64,000 nucleotides of DNA from Candidatus Kapaibacterium sp. (GCA_026003475.1 BPHJ01000001.1:1301189-1365188); one strand, 5' to 3'. Counted from the first letter of the stretch, positions 25,901 to 34,155 are shown. A program made the numbers and translations. The notes: generated by a model from the letters alone, not told the origin.

Positions 25901-27775
25901 GAACCGCCCGCAGTCGTTACACTTCGTGCGGGTGATTCTGTGCGGATCATCATCGAAGCGCGAATCTTCCCCCAAAACCCGGACGGTATCAAAACAGCAA
26001 CGCTTACCGTCACTGTCCGCGATGACTCAACGCGAACACTGACAATTCCTCTCCGTGTGCAGCAGCAGGCACTCGTGCTCGAATTCACGCCGCAACCCTA
26101 CGTCTTGATAGATGTACCCGTCAACTTTACCTCGCAATCACAGCCACCACTGACCGTGCGTAATCTCAGCAGCGTGCTTGCCTGTATCGCTGATGTGCGC
26201 ACCACGCGGCCAGAGATCGTGCCACTGATTCGAACGATCAACATTCCGCCTTATTCAGCCAGCCGCGACCTCTACTTCAACATCACGCCAACATCGCTAA
26301 CGCCGATTGACGATACCATCACGATTATTCTCTCCTGTCCCTGCACGGACACGTTCAAAATTCCAATTCGCATCATTCCGACCATCAATGGTTTGGCAAT
26401 GACTCCGCGCCCTCTCGACTACGGAGCAGTTCCACCTTGCACCACGGTGCGGCGCTTGCTCACGCTCCGGAACAACGATCCAGGTAATACCGCCACCATC
26501 GAGAACGTTTCGATTGGCGGTACCGACAGCAACCTCTTCCGGATCACCGGGGCACCGTGGTCACAGCTTCCCTACAGCATCCCGCCAGGTTTTAGCATCA
26601 CGCTGGAAATTGAGTTCAATCCTGCTGGGACTCGCCCCGGACCAAAGGACGCACACTTTGCCATTCGCTATGTCATCAGCGGTCGGGAAGTTGACGACAC
26701 CGTCCAACTCAGCGGTGAACGAACCGTTCCCATTGATGCTGACTCGCTGCTCGACTTCGGCGAGGTCAAACAAGGAGACTCCAAAACTCTGCCTCTTCGA
26801 CTTGTCAACAACTACACCCGCAGCATGACGTACACATTCGACGTCGCACAGTGGGATAATTACTTTGCCGTCACACCATCGGTGATCAACATTGACGTGA
26901 CGACCAAGAACGGCACCGTGGATGTCGAGTTCAACGCACAGGACCTTGGCCAGTATTGGGATACACTCTGGGTCCGTTTTAGCAGTTTGGGGTTCAACTG
27001 CACCGATAGTATGCCGGTCCTCCTGCATGCGATTTCCCTTCCTGGGATAGGATTTTCAATCTGGCTGGACTCCTTGCAGATTCTCAATCCCCGCGACCGG
27101 GACGTTGCGCTCAACATCTACGCACAACTGGACACAAACCTGGTATTGCCGAACGTTCAGCTCCTGCTGGTACTCGATCTGCCCAATCAAATTTTCATGC
27201 CGCGTGGTGTTCGCGCACGGGGTGGGCGCATTCTTTCGTTCAACAGCCGAACGCATGATCGGCACGTAATCACGATCACTGTTGACACCTTGCTGAACGC
27301 CATCAACAACCAGCCGCAAGTTATCGCACAACTTCTCGGCGATGCAATCCTCGGTGACCGGCAGTGTGATTCAGCGTACATTGCACAGGTACGCTGGACC
27401 AATAGTGGCATCAAGCCTACCACCTGGAATAATCCCTCTTCGGGAAATGGCATGCTCTGCCTGACGCTCTGCGGTGCTGGTGGTGCACGGCTTCTGGGCT
27501 CGCAGCTTCAACTTCCCCTGCTCACGGTAGCACCCAATCCCATAAGCGACGAAGCTACCATCACCATCGCGGCGAACGAGCGCGGCACCTATGCGATCGA
27601 ACTTGTCTCCCTCGATGGTGGTGCGGTGCTGGCAAAACACGCCATTGGCACATTGCAAGCTGGAATGGCTTACCAGTATGTGCTCGACATGAGCCGATAC
27701 ACAACAGGGGTTTATCTACTGCGGCTGTGGACGCCCAGTGGTGTCCGGACAACGCCACTGGTCCGCATACGCTAA
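22958..27775 (+). CDS. giant secreted T9SS cargo: glycine-rich segment, multiple choice-of-anchor-D domains, C-terminal sorting domain
   Basis: A 1605-aa exported protein. Signal peptide at residues 1-23 (ending LPAQP). Residues ~230-480 are extremely rich in Gly/Ser/Asn/Asp with few hydrophobics. From ~600 to ~1360 about six or seven choice-of-anchor-D/ASPM-like beta-sandwich domains follow, each with a D-F-G-x-[VIL] start and a D-T-L-x-[VI] strand. Residues ~1365-1515 form a cohesin-like module ending GGARLLG, and the T9SS type A domain begins at VAPNPISDEATI near 1525 and ends LVRIR. Likely a cell-surface adhesin or matrix protein. Its ATG overlaps the RidA gene by 14 nt, an unusually tight link for a secreted giant. 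Confidence 0.85.
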   Translation: MLVRSLLLAFGLAWILTGALPAQPVLSYLIPDIGAPGMAVYVEIIAPNTADVDGTNFSASDGIYLNNPADPFRIELVRPEDSTKIVFGPCIVSWYGRLVSTIVFISPDATPNSWDWRQLLPQWRIPFRIRTPNGVTPTDTFYIVQPIPGGDFRTESQTVLGRPPFGVRSRRGALLFDSLILGARTYTVSTDDPDQNAANGNQGYLPLVLLSRGPIRGISESQTRLSLDASGIDGGPGGGGGGGEFCDIVGGGSAGGSGYTGGGRGGNNSPNSYRATGTGSGLNGASLNQTGPGTDGGAYESSGGGTGHPFGASGVGCSSGPNCSPDGARGGASGVSDNRDGAGGGYATEGSSTSIDGNNGGKVHGDSTLVPLAGGSGGAGGNPRNSSFPFTACGGRGGGGGGATAVLGLSIEQLSITANGGDGSGSGSTTSRRGGSGSGGGIYLAAPLNVHQVTIQARGGGQSAPTGKGGDGRTRVDAGNLSALSTTPSPYRGPTMDTLTIARTDFDVEGSGFPGKRILLFGKPSNGIWQILDSTIVGSDSRWRIRVRLPSGASTLYLAAAQREQPSITTRYVARPVGVFSHASGRILRILAAPIEALPSQLNMGRISCASGSVALDSLQVRNPGAVPISITGGGFLNPASGFTIVRPQPLQAILAPLGTIPIVIEYRIQPSRYGVQRDTLVIRGDTPERVLARIPVEITVDSAGVILTDTATVQAISFIDFAEACRGISKDRTFALRLVGNTPTTITSITTGTSLFSVSTPSRTTLGVGDTVHLHLQATPPDVGDYFDTLTIVSTVCNQTLQIPLHVRGVVSQIVRIGAPGGVVDFGNVRVGNSRTLRIGIANPSRTDSVIVQPPLQPSAPFSWQTVPPGLTFPRAIGAGDTLWIDVTFAPTAMGVGSDSLVFFTVPFGVSCPDTARFLLLGQATVSSVVPTKTMLDFGILECGRRRDTLWLKNTGNTTAEVFFPATISGTDTQYFSIVEEPPAVVTLRAGDSVRIIIEARIFPQNPDGIKTATLTVTVRDDSTRTLTIPLRVQQQALVLEFTPQPYVLIDVPVNFTSQSQPPLTVRNLSSVLACIADVRTTRPEIVPLIRTINIPPYSASRDLYFNITPTSLTPIDDTITIILSCPCTDTFKIPIRIIPTINGLAMTPRPLDYGAVPPCTTVRRLLTLRNNDPGNTATIENVSIGGTDSNLFRITGAPWSQLPYSIPPGFSITLEIEFNPAGTRPGPKDAHFAIRYVISGREVDDTVQLSGERTVPIDADSLLDFGEVKQGDSKTLPLRLVNNYTRSMTYTFDVAQWDNYFAVTPSVINIDVTTKNGTVDVEFNAQDLGQYWDTLWVRFSSLGFNCTDSMPVLLHAISLPGIGFSIWLDSLQILNPRDRDVALNIYAQLDTNLVLPNVQLLLVLDLPNQIFMPRGVRARGGRILSFNSRTHDRHVITITVDTLLNAINNQPQVIAQLLGDAILGDRQCDSAYIAQVRWTNSGIKPTTWNNPSSGNGMLCLTLCGAGGARLLGSQLQLPLLTVAPNPISDEATITIAANERGTYAIELVSLDGGAVLAKHAIGTLQAGMAYQYVLDMSRYTTGVYLLRLWTPSGVRTTPLVRIR
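23640..24400 (+). repeat. glycine-rich low-complexity coding segment
   Basis: About 760 bp encoding ~250 residues dominated by Gly (runs such as GGPGGGGGGG and GGRGGGGGG) interspersed with Ser, Asn, Asp and Thr. At DNA level it is a dense ggtggc/ggcggt purine-G-rich strand. The repeat units are irregular, so this is compositional bias rather than a tandem array. Confidence 0.8.
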
Positions 27776-27780
27776 TTTTG
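27773..27780 (+). promoter_or_regulatory. -7 element TAATTTTG overlapping the stop of the giant T9SS gene
   Basis: Exact TAnnTTTG match followed by CACT; it shares the TAA stop codon of the upstream gene and ends only 7 nt before the ATG at 27788. If active, transcripts would start at or almost at the start codon (leaderless). Confidence 0.4.
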
Positions 27781-27787
27781 CACTGGC

Positions 27788-28099
27788 ATGAAAACGCTTC
27801 GACCCCAAAACTCCCTGCTTGCTGCTGCGCTCATGGCATGCACGCTTCTGCTGCAGCTGCTGAGCGCATGGCACGTTCACCATTGGCAAGCAGATCCCGT
27901 ACCAGCACTCGACACAGCAGAGCACCAGCACTGTATGCTCTGCCATGTCCCTCTCGTGCTGGTAGAACCTTCCAGTGCTGAAGCGGGCATCCTACTTGAG
28001 CAAACTGTTCCCACTGTGCTCCCAACGAGCGAAGGCGAACAGTACTTACCCGTATCGCCGACATCATCACGTGCCCCGCCCTTCTGCGCTGTCGCCTAA
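27788..28099 (+). CDS. small exported/membrane protein with His/Cys motif (DUF2946-like)
   Basis: A 103-aa protein with an N-terminal hydrophobic helix (residues ~10-27) that could be a signal peptide or anchor. A His/Cys-rich stretch follows: AWHVHHWQ and, 20 residues later, EHQHCMLCHVP. The C-x-x-C with neighbouring histidines resembles DUF2946-type proteins often encoded beside copper or other metal TonB receptors. The polar tail ends CAVA. It is directly upstream of a TonB receptor (45-bp gap), suggesting a shared role. Function is inferred from context only. Confidence 0.6.
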   Translation: MKTLRPQNSLLAAALMACTLLLQLLSAWHVHHWQADPVPALDTAEHQHCMLCHVPLVLVEPSSAEAGILLEQTVPTVLPTSEGEQYLPVSPTSSRAPPFCAVA

Positions 28100-28144
28100 G
28101 CTCTCGACGACATTCAGCGCAGTTCATCATTTCCACTTGCTTCC

Positions 28145-30502
28145 ATGTTGTTACCAATTGCGGTGGCAGTTGCCAGTGCGCACATTGCACTGGCGGCTGA
28201 TAGCCTTCGAAGCGTTCACCTCCACGGCATCGTGCGCGATAGCAGCAGCGGTGCACCGTTGGCAGGTGTCACGGTGGTCATCCGTGGCAGCCGAATCGTT
28301 CGGCGTAGCGCCAGTGACGGGCGTTTCGACGTTGATCATCTTGCACCCGGCACGTATGGGCTGGGATTTCGGCTTTTGGGCTACCGCGATCGGCAGCTGG
28401 ATATTGCTCTTGTGCAGGATACCACCATCGAGGTATTCCTGCTGCCATTGGGCGTCCAGACCGAACCTGTTGTTGTCGAAGCTTCGCGCCCGGGCGGACA
28501 CGGCACCGAACACGTCGAACAACTCGACACGCGCAAACTCGATCGTCACCGTGGACAGACGTTCGGCGAATTGATCGAGCAGGTGCCGCAGGTGTCGCTC
28601 TTACAAACAGGCGCGGCAGTTGCAAAGCCGGTCATCCGTGGCTTCCATAGCCAACGTGTCCTCATCACCAGCAACGGCATCCCGCATCAAGCACAGGAAT
28701 GGGGACTCGACCATGCCCCAGCACTTGATCCCTTCCTACCGGCGAGTATTGCAATCGTCACTGGTGCAGCAAGTATCGAGGATTCGTACGCGGCTGTTGG
28801 TGGCATCGTGCGGATCGAGGAATCACAGTTGGCGTTCCATCGTCCCTGGGAGGGGAAACTCTCGCTTGTCGGTGCAAGCAACAACGGTATGGCGGCAGCT
28901 TCGGTCCTTGTGAAGGGCAGCGATGCTCTCGTCAAAAACACGGCCTACCTGCTGCAGGGCAGCGCGCACATTGCCGGCGATAGTCGCACCCCAGGCTACG
29001 TCCTCTCGAACACTGGCTCTCGTCAACTGAGTAGTCTGGTGACGATCGGCTACGATGCCGGGTCGTGGCAACACTCGGTGAGCTATTCCTTCTTCGCTAC
29101 CGAACTTGGCATCTTAGCTGCCGCGCACGTAGGGAATGCTGCGGATTTGGAGCGAGCCATTGCGAACGGTTCACCGCTCGTCATCCGGCCATGGACCTAT
29201 ACCATCGGCAACCCACGTCAGGAGATTATGCACCAAACGCTCCACGTGACAAGCACCTATTCGGGCGATAACGGTACACTCGAAATTCGTTACGGATGGC
29301 AGCGCAACGATCGCAGCGAATACGACGCTCACAATGCACGCTACCGCGACAGCGCCGCCTTGCAGCAGGCACTCCAAAAACCCGCCATCGCGCTTTCGTT
29401 GGCAACGTATCAACTCGAGGTTCGGTATCGCCAGTCATCCTCGAATGGGAGCACAACGTTTGGAGTTCATTTCCTTCGTCAGAGCAACATCCGCAGTGGG
29501 AATGTCTATCTTGTCCCCGACTACCTCCTCTACGAAGGCGGATTGATTGGCATCCATACCCGAACGGTCGGAGCCTGGATTCTCAGTGCGGGCATCCGTA
29601 GCGATTTTCAGTGGATGCGAGCACGCCCCTACGATCGCACTCGTGGAATCCTTGAGCCAGATTCAACCATGCTCTTTGCAGGCATCGCTGCCCATTGCGG
29701 TGCAGAACGGCTTCTCGGTACCCACACACGGATACAGATCAATCTTGCAAGCCACTGGCGCCCACCCTCTGCCGTCGAGCTATATGCCAACGACCTCCAC
29801 CACGGAACTGCACAGTACGAAATCGGCGACCGTCATCTCGGCGTCGAGCGCTCGGTGACACTCGATCTGCACATGCAAACAATGCTGGGTAATGTCCAAC
29901 TCGATCTGTCTGGATACGCCACGTACTTCCCACGATGGATACAGCTTCTTCCGGAACCGACCCCAACAGTGACCTACCGCGGAGTCTTCCCAACGATGCG
30001 CTACACCCAGCGCCGCGCTGCATTCGTCGGTAGTGAAGCATCGTGTTCGGTTCCACTGACTACAGCAGTACGGCTTGATGCGCAGCTTGCCATCGTCCGC
30101 GGCTTCGACCCCAGCAGCAACGAGTGGCTCCCATTTCTCCCAGCAGACCGCGCACGCATTGCACTCCATGTCCACCTGGACCGCATCAGCAGCGAAACCG
30201 ATTTCTACGGAGAATTTGCTCTCGGCGCAGTTCGTCGCCAAACAGCAGTCTCCAGCGCCACATTCGACTACGCTCCACCTCCGCCAGGCTATGCGACGCT
30301 CGACCTTACTATTGGGGGGACATTCCGCCTTCTTGGCACCACCATGGCTGCCACCGTCAGCGTCACCAATATCCTTGACCAGCCGTATCGCGACTACCTG
30401 AGTCGCTACCGCTATTTTGCGCTCGACCCAGGCAGAAACATCACGTTTCGATTGACGATTCCATTTGGTTTGTATCACCCACTTCGCGAAAGCTCACAAT
30501 GA
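28145..30502 (+). CDS. TonB-dependent outer-membrane receptor
   Basis: A 785-aa outer-membrane active transporter. Signal peptide at residues 1-18 (ending ALAAD), a carboxypeptidase-like regulatory domain (residues ~25-110: GIVRDSSSGAPLAGVTVVIRG, later FRLLGY), a plug domain (KPVIRGFHSQRVLITSNGI, then QEWGLDHAPALD and the IVTGAASIEDSYAAVGGIV strand), and a barrel ending with ITFRLTIPFGLY. The plug wording GLDHAP is common in zinc, copper and cobalamin/siderophore receptors; the neighbours, a His/Cys-rich small protein and a His-rich lipoprotein, favour a metal. The stop overlaps the lipoprotein start (ATGA). No TonB box can be fixed. Confidence 0.9.
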   Translation: MLLPIAVAVASAHIALAADSLRSVHLHGIVRDSSSGAPLAGVTVVIRGSRIVRRSASDGRFDVDHLAPGTYGLGFRLLGYRDRQLDIALVQDTTIEVFLLPLGVQTEPVVVEASRPGGHGTEHVEQLDTRKLDRHRGQTFGELIEQVPQVSLLQTGAAVAKPVIRGFHSQRVLITSNGIPHQAQEWGLDHAPALDPFLPASIAIVTGAASIEDSYAAVGGIVRIEESQLAFHRPWEGKLSLVGASNNGMAAASVLVKGSDALVKNTAYLLQGSAHIAGDSRTPGYVLSNTGSRQLSSLVTIGYDAGSWQHSVSYSFFATELGILAAAHVGNAADLERAIANGSPLVIRPWTYTIGNPRQEIMHQTLHVTSTYSGDNGTLEIRYGWQRNDRSEYDAHNARYRDSAALQQALQKPAIALSLATYQLEVRYRQSSSNGSTTFGVHFLRQSNIRSGNVYLVPDYLLYEGGLIGIHTRTVGAWILSAGIRSDFQWMRARPYDRTRGILEPDSTMLFAGIAAHCGAERLLGTHTRIQINLASHWRPPSAVELYANDLHHGTAQYEIGDRHLGVERSVTLDLHMQTMLGNVQLDLSGYATYFPRWIQLLPEPTPTVTYRGVFPTMRYTQRRAAFVGSEASCSVPLTTAVRLDAQLAIVRGFDPSSNEWLPFLPADRARIALHVHLDRISSETDFYGEFALGAVRRQTAVSSATFDYAPPPPGYATLDLTIGGTFRLLGTTMAATVSVTNILDQPYRDYLSRYRYFALDPGRNITFRLTIPFGLYHPLRESSQ

Positions 30503-31044
30503 AATTTCCTTTTGCCATTGCCAGTGCACTTGTGCTTCTGCTTGCAGTAAGCAGTTGCGAAAAACATTCCACGGACCACGGCGATGAGCACATGGTCCCA
30601 GCAATCTTCCGATTGCTCCTTGTCAGCCAAACAGATACCGCCACAGCAACCTGGTCCGACCTTGATGGTCCCGGAGGCAATCAGCCACAGACGACAACAC
30701 TACAGCTCCGCCCAGGGACCTATCAAGGGAGGCTGGAAATCTTCACCGCCGACGGCGACACACTCACGACTGTGATCAGACAGCAAGGCACCGAGCATCA
30801 ACTGTTCTACACACCAAGCTCCACACTTGCAAACATCGTCACGATAACCATCGCCGACCGTGACGCACGAGGAATGCCGTTGGGGCTGGAGACCTCCTGG
30901 GAAATAAAGCAGGTCCAAGCGCCAATCAGCAGTAGTATTCGCATCCAACTCTACCACTACGAGCCAAACACGAAGGATGGGCAAAGTCCATCTACCGAAA
31001 CCGATGCGGATATTTCCGTGCCCGTCAAAGTAGTGGTTCCCTAA
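30499..31044 (+). CDS. His-rich periplasmic/outer-membrane lipoprotein linked to TonB receptor
   Basis: A 181-aa lipoprotein: signal peptide with lipobox VSSC (Cys20), followed at once by a metal-binding-like stretch EKHSTDHGDEHM. The rest is beta-rich (PAIFRLLLVSQ, TTLQLRPGTYQGRLEIF). The small-lipoprotein-after-TonB-receptor arrangement with an N-terminal His/Asp cluster is frequent in Bacteroidota, where such proteins are thought to assist metal capture. It overlaps the receptor gene by 4 nt and the convergent E1-alpha gene by 4 nt at the stop. The exact ligand is unknown. Confidence 0.68.
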   Translation: MKFPFAIASALVLLLAVSSCEKHSTDHGDEHMVPAIFRLLLVSQTDTATATWSDLDGPGGNQPQTTTLQLRPGTYQGRLEIFTADGDTLTTVIRQQGTEHQLFYTPSSTLANIVTITIADRDARGMPLGLETSWEIKQVQAPISSSIRIQLYHYEPNTKDGQSPSTETDADISVPVKVVVP

Positions 31045-32051
31045 ACGAACACGTTGCGGAAAGCCTCCTCGGGCGGTGGGTAGGGTTGTTCAAGTGCTCG
31101 GTCAATGGCTGCCGTCATCTGGCGTGCAGTCTCAGCATGGAGCTGTTCGAGCGCATCGCTGGTGACCACACCACGCTCGAGGAGGAACGCTTCGTAGCGA
31201 CGGAGAGGGTCGCGCTTATCCCAGTAGGCAAGCAGTTCTCTGGGCACGTAACGGAAGTCGTCGTGCTCGGCATGCCCACGCATGCGCATCGTCACCGTCT
31301 CGATGAGTGCCGGGCCGTTACCTTGCCGTGCCTGTTCGACGTACTGCCGCACGGTGTCAAAGACCAATTCCACGTCGGTACCATCAATGGTCACACCGGG
31401 ACAGCCGTATCCAATAGCACGGTCACTGAGTTGACGGCATGCATATTCGAGTTCGCGCGGGGTAGAGTACGCATACTGATTGTTTTCGATGATGACAATC
31501 AGCGGTAGCTTCTGCACAGCAGCAAAGTTCATCGCCTCATGGAATTCACCCACGTTCGATCCTCCATCGCCGATGGTGGTCAGAACGACGATTTCTTGAT
31601 TTCGCATCCGTGCCGCCAGTGCGTAACCAGCAGCAACGGGCATCATCGCCGCAAGGTGCGAGATGTTGCCATAAATGCGCAAAGTAGGATCGGCGTAGTG
31701 TCCAGTGCCATCGGTCCCGCGCATCTGGCTCCCTTGCCGGGCCAGAAAATTCAGCATAAGTTGGTCGAGCGGCGCACCAAACACAAAGTGCATCCCGATA
31801 TCGCGATGCATGGGAAAAATCACATCCCGCGTACGGTCCAACGCGTAGCTTGCACCGACAGCAGTCGCTTCGTTGCCGATTTGTGCATAGACACCACCAA
31901 AGGCTCGTCCCTGCCGGTAGAGCCGGATCATGGCGTTATCAAACTCACGTGCAGCGATCATGTATCCGAGCAGTGCCAGACGGTCGTCGTCGCTGAGCTG
32001 TTCGGATACGTGCAACGGTGGAACAGGCTCGTCGAGGTTGTAGGTGGTCAT
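31041..32051 (-). CDS. thiamine-diphosphate-dependent 2-oxoacid dehydrogenase E1 component, alpha subunit
   Basis: Decarboxylating subunit of a pyruvate or branched-chain 2-oxoacid dehydrogenase. The 336-aa protein carries the TPP-binding motif GDGGSNVGEFHEAMNFA, closing at ENNQYAYST (residues ~155-190), and the RMRGHAEHD phosphorylation-loop region near 265. FGGVYAQIGNEATAVG near residue 50 is typical of E1-alpha. The ATG at 32051 shares one base with the era stop (TAATG), so the frame extension upstream is rejected. No E1-beta gene is adjacent; downstream is a convergent gene. The substrate (pyruvate or 3-methyl-2-oxobutanoate) is not determined by sequence here. Confidence 0.88.
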   Translation of the reverse strand: MTTYNLDEPVPPLHVSEQLSDDDRLALLGYMIAAREFDNAMIRLYRQGRAFGGVYAQIGNEATAVGASYALDRTRDVIFPMHRDIGMHFVFGAPLDQLMLNFLARQGSQMRGTDGTGHYADPTLRIYGNISHLAAMMPVAAGYALAARMRNQEIVVLTTIGDGGSNVGEFHEAMNFAAVQKLPLIVIIENNQYAYSTPRELEYACRQLSDRAIGYGCPGVTIDGTDVELVFDTVRQYVEQARQGNGPALIETVTMRMRGHAEHDDFRYVPRELLAYWDKRDPLRRYEAFLLERGVVTSDALEQLHAETARQMTAAIDRALEQPYPPPEEAFRNVFV

Positions 32052-32971
32052 TACCGCTGGGTGGGTGGTTTGACGTGGTAACCAAATGCACGAAGGTAGG
32101 TCGGATCGTTGCGCCAATGCTCGCGAACTTTCACGTAGAGGTCCAGATACACCGGCACGCCCAGATGTGCTTCGATTCGCTTACGGGCATCCTCGCCAAT
32201 TCGTTTGATCATCGAACCACTTCTGCCAATGAGGATTTTCTTCTGCGAGTGTCGCTCGACGATGAGTTCGGCAGCAATGTACCAGGGACCATCGGAACGT
32301 TCGGTAACATCGGTGACAACGACCTCGACCGAATACGGTATTTCTTGCTGGCAGTGCCGATAGACTTGTTCGCGGATGTACTCGGCGATGAAGAAGCGCT
32401 CCTGCTGCGAGGAAAGTTGCTCGGGATCGTAGAGAAACTCGCTCTCCGGCAAGTGTTCAATGAGAACGGCAAGAAGCTCATCGAGGAATTTTCGCTTCAG
32501 CGCCGAGACAGCAACACTGGAACTAAACATTCCGCTTGCCATCATCCGCTCGACTATCGGTAGGACGGACGCTTTTTCTTCGACGGCGTCCATTTTCGTG
32601 AGCACCAAGATCGTTGGCTTGCCGCTGGCACGGACGTCTTCCATGATTGGTTCCGCACAGAGTGCGTCCGCCTCGTCCATGCCACCGGTTGCATCGAGCA
32701 GCACGAGCAAAACATCCGCATCAGCGATAGCTTGCCTGATCACGGTCAGCATTTGTTGGTGCAGTTCAAACTTGGGATGGTGTACAATGCCAGGAGTATC
32801 GAGGAACACCATCTGCGCATCACCGCGGGTGAGGATGCCGACAACAGATCGGCGGGTAGTCTCTGGCTTTGGCGAAACGATGGAAAGCGGCTCTCCGATG
32901 AGGGCATTTAGGAGCGTGGATTTACCGGCATTGGGCTTTCCAAGAATGGCAACGAACCCTGCGCGTTTCAT
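32051..32971 (-). CDS. era: GTPase Era
   Basis: Essential GTPase that binds 16S rRNA near the 3' end and assists 30S assembly. 306 aa. G1 GKPNAGKST at residues 11-19, G3 DTPG near 58, G4 TKMD near 124, G5 SAL near 153, and a C-terminal KH domain with the GRSGSMIKRIGEDARKRIE loop. All required elements are intact. It sits between wecB (4-nt overlap) and the E1-alpha gene (1-nt overlap) in a three-gene unit. Confidence 0.97.
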   Translation of the reverse strand: MKRAGFVAILGKPNAGKSTLLNALIGEPLSIVSPKPETTRRSVVGILTRGDAQMVFLDTPGIVHHPKFELHQQMLTVIRQAIADADVLLVLLDATGGMDEADALCAEPIMEDVRASGKPTILVLTKMDAVEEKASVLPIVERMMASGMFSSSVAVSALKRKFLDELLAVLIEHLPESEFLYDPEQLSSQQERFFIAEYIREQVYRHCQQEIPYSVEVVVTDVTERSDGPWYIAAELIVERHSQKKILIGRSGSMIKRIGEDARKRIEAHLGVPVYLDLYVKVREHWRNDPTYLRAFGYHVKPPTQR

Positions 32972-34110
32972 CGTTGCAGCGATGCAAGGTGGTCAACAAT
33001 ACGCTCAGCGGCTCTGCCATCGCCATACGGGTTATGTGCTTGCGCCATGGTGCGGTATGCGTCGTGATCGTGAAGCAGTTGAAGGGTTGCCCCGACGATA
33101 CGTTCAACGTCGGTGCCCACAAGACGTGCTGTTCCTGCCTCGATTGCTTCCGGACGCTCGGTAACATCCCGCATCACCAGCACAGGTTTCCCAAGTGATG
33201 GCGCTTCCTCCTGGATACCACCAGAATCGGTGATGATTATGTGGGCGGCTTGCATCAAGTACGCAAACTCACGGTATGGAAGCGGCTCGAGCAACCGAAT
33301 GTTTGGATACGATGCTAACATGCGCTCAACCGGACCCCGGACGTTTGGATTCAAGTGCACCGGGTACACCAAGAGCACTTCGGGCTCTTCCTGGGCAATC
33401 TGCGCCAGAGCTGTGCAGATTCGTTCGAAGCCATCGCCAAAATTTTCACGCCGATGGCCAGTAACCAAAATGATGGGACGCTCTCCGCATTCGCAGTATT
33501 CGACAAGGTCCGCCGGCAACGCCAACATGCCCCGCCGTTGCTCCCGATCGAGTTTGGCAAGTGTACCGACGATCCAGCCGAGAGCATCAATGGCAGTATT
33601 TCCGGTCACCAGAATGCGATCACTGGGAATACCTTCGCGCAGAAGGTTTTCTTGTGCGCGCGTTGTCGGTGCATAGTGCCAATCGGCAAGGTGGGCTGTG
33701 AGCATACGGTTGATTTCTTCCGGAAACGGTGCATACTTTTGGTGAGTGCGCAGCCCTGCTTCGACGTGGGCGATCGGAATGCGCTCGTAGAATGCAGCCA
33801 GTGCAGCCGCGAACGTGGTTGTCGTGTCCCCTTGGACGATGACCATATCGGGGCGATGGTGTCGAAATTCCTGACCAAGCCCGGCAATGCTCCGTGTGGT
33901 GATGTCGTAGAGACTTTGTCCCGGCTGCATAATCGCAAGATTTGCATCCGGCTTGATCTGGAACACATCGAGCACTTGCTCGAGCATGTGGTTGTGCTGA
34001 CCGGTCACAGTCACCCGAAGTGCACACCATTCGGCAACGTGCAGCCGATGGATGATCGGTGCCAGCTTGATCGCTTCGGGTCTTGTTCCAAAAACAACGG
34101 TGATCTTCAC
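32968..34110 (-). CDS. wecB: UDP-N-acetylglucosamine 2-epimerase (non-hydrolysing)
   Basis: Interconverts UDP-GlcNAc and UDP-ManNAc for surface polysaccharides. 380 aa, two Rossmann-like domains. Signatures: VFGTRPEAIKLAPI at the N-terminus, VQGDTTTTFAAALAAF near 85, HVEAGLRT near 108, TGHRRENFGDGF near 205 and the UDP-binding TDSGGIQEEAPSLGKPVLVMR near 285. The start is a GTG at 34110: an upstream extension would overlap the divergent heparinase-like gene's promoter and lacks homology. An exact TAnnTTTG element lies 46 nt upstream. It heads the wecB-era-E1-alpha unit. Confidence 0.95.
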   Translation of the reverse strand: MKITVVFGTRPEAIKLAPIIHRLHVAEWCALRVTVTGQHNHMLEQVLDVFQIKPDANLAIMQPGQSLYDITTRSIAGLGQEFRHHRPDMVIVQGDTTTTFAAALAAFYERIPIAHVEAGLRTHQKYAPFPEEINRMLTAHLADWHYAPTTRAQENLLREGIPSDRILVTGNTAIDALGWIVGTLAKLDREQRRGMLALPADLVEYCECGERPIILVTGHRRENFGDGFERICTALAQIAQEEPEVLLVYPVHLNPNVRGPVERMLASYPNIRLLEPLPYREFAYLMQAAHIIITDSGGIQEEAPSLGKPVLVMRDVTERPEAIEAGTARLVGTDVERIVGATLQLLHDHDAYRTMAQAHNPYGDGRAAERIVDHLASLQR

Positions 34111-34132
34111 GCGCCAGCAGGATGGGCAATTG

Positions 34133-34140
34133 CACTTTTG
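34133..34140 (+). promoter_or_regulatory. near-consensus -7 element (CACTTTTG) upstream of the heparinase-like gene
   Basis: One mismatch from TAnnTTTG at the first base, with the same CAG continuation seen at the exact sites, 30 nt before the ATG at 34171. Confidence 0.3.
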
Positions 34141-34155
34141 CAGTTGTCTCGGGCG

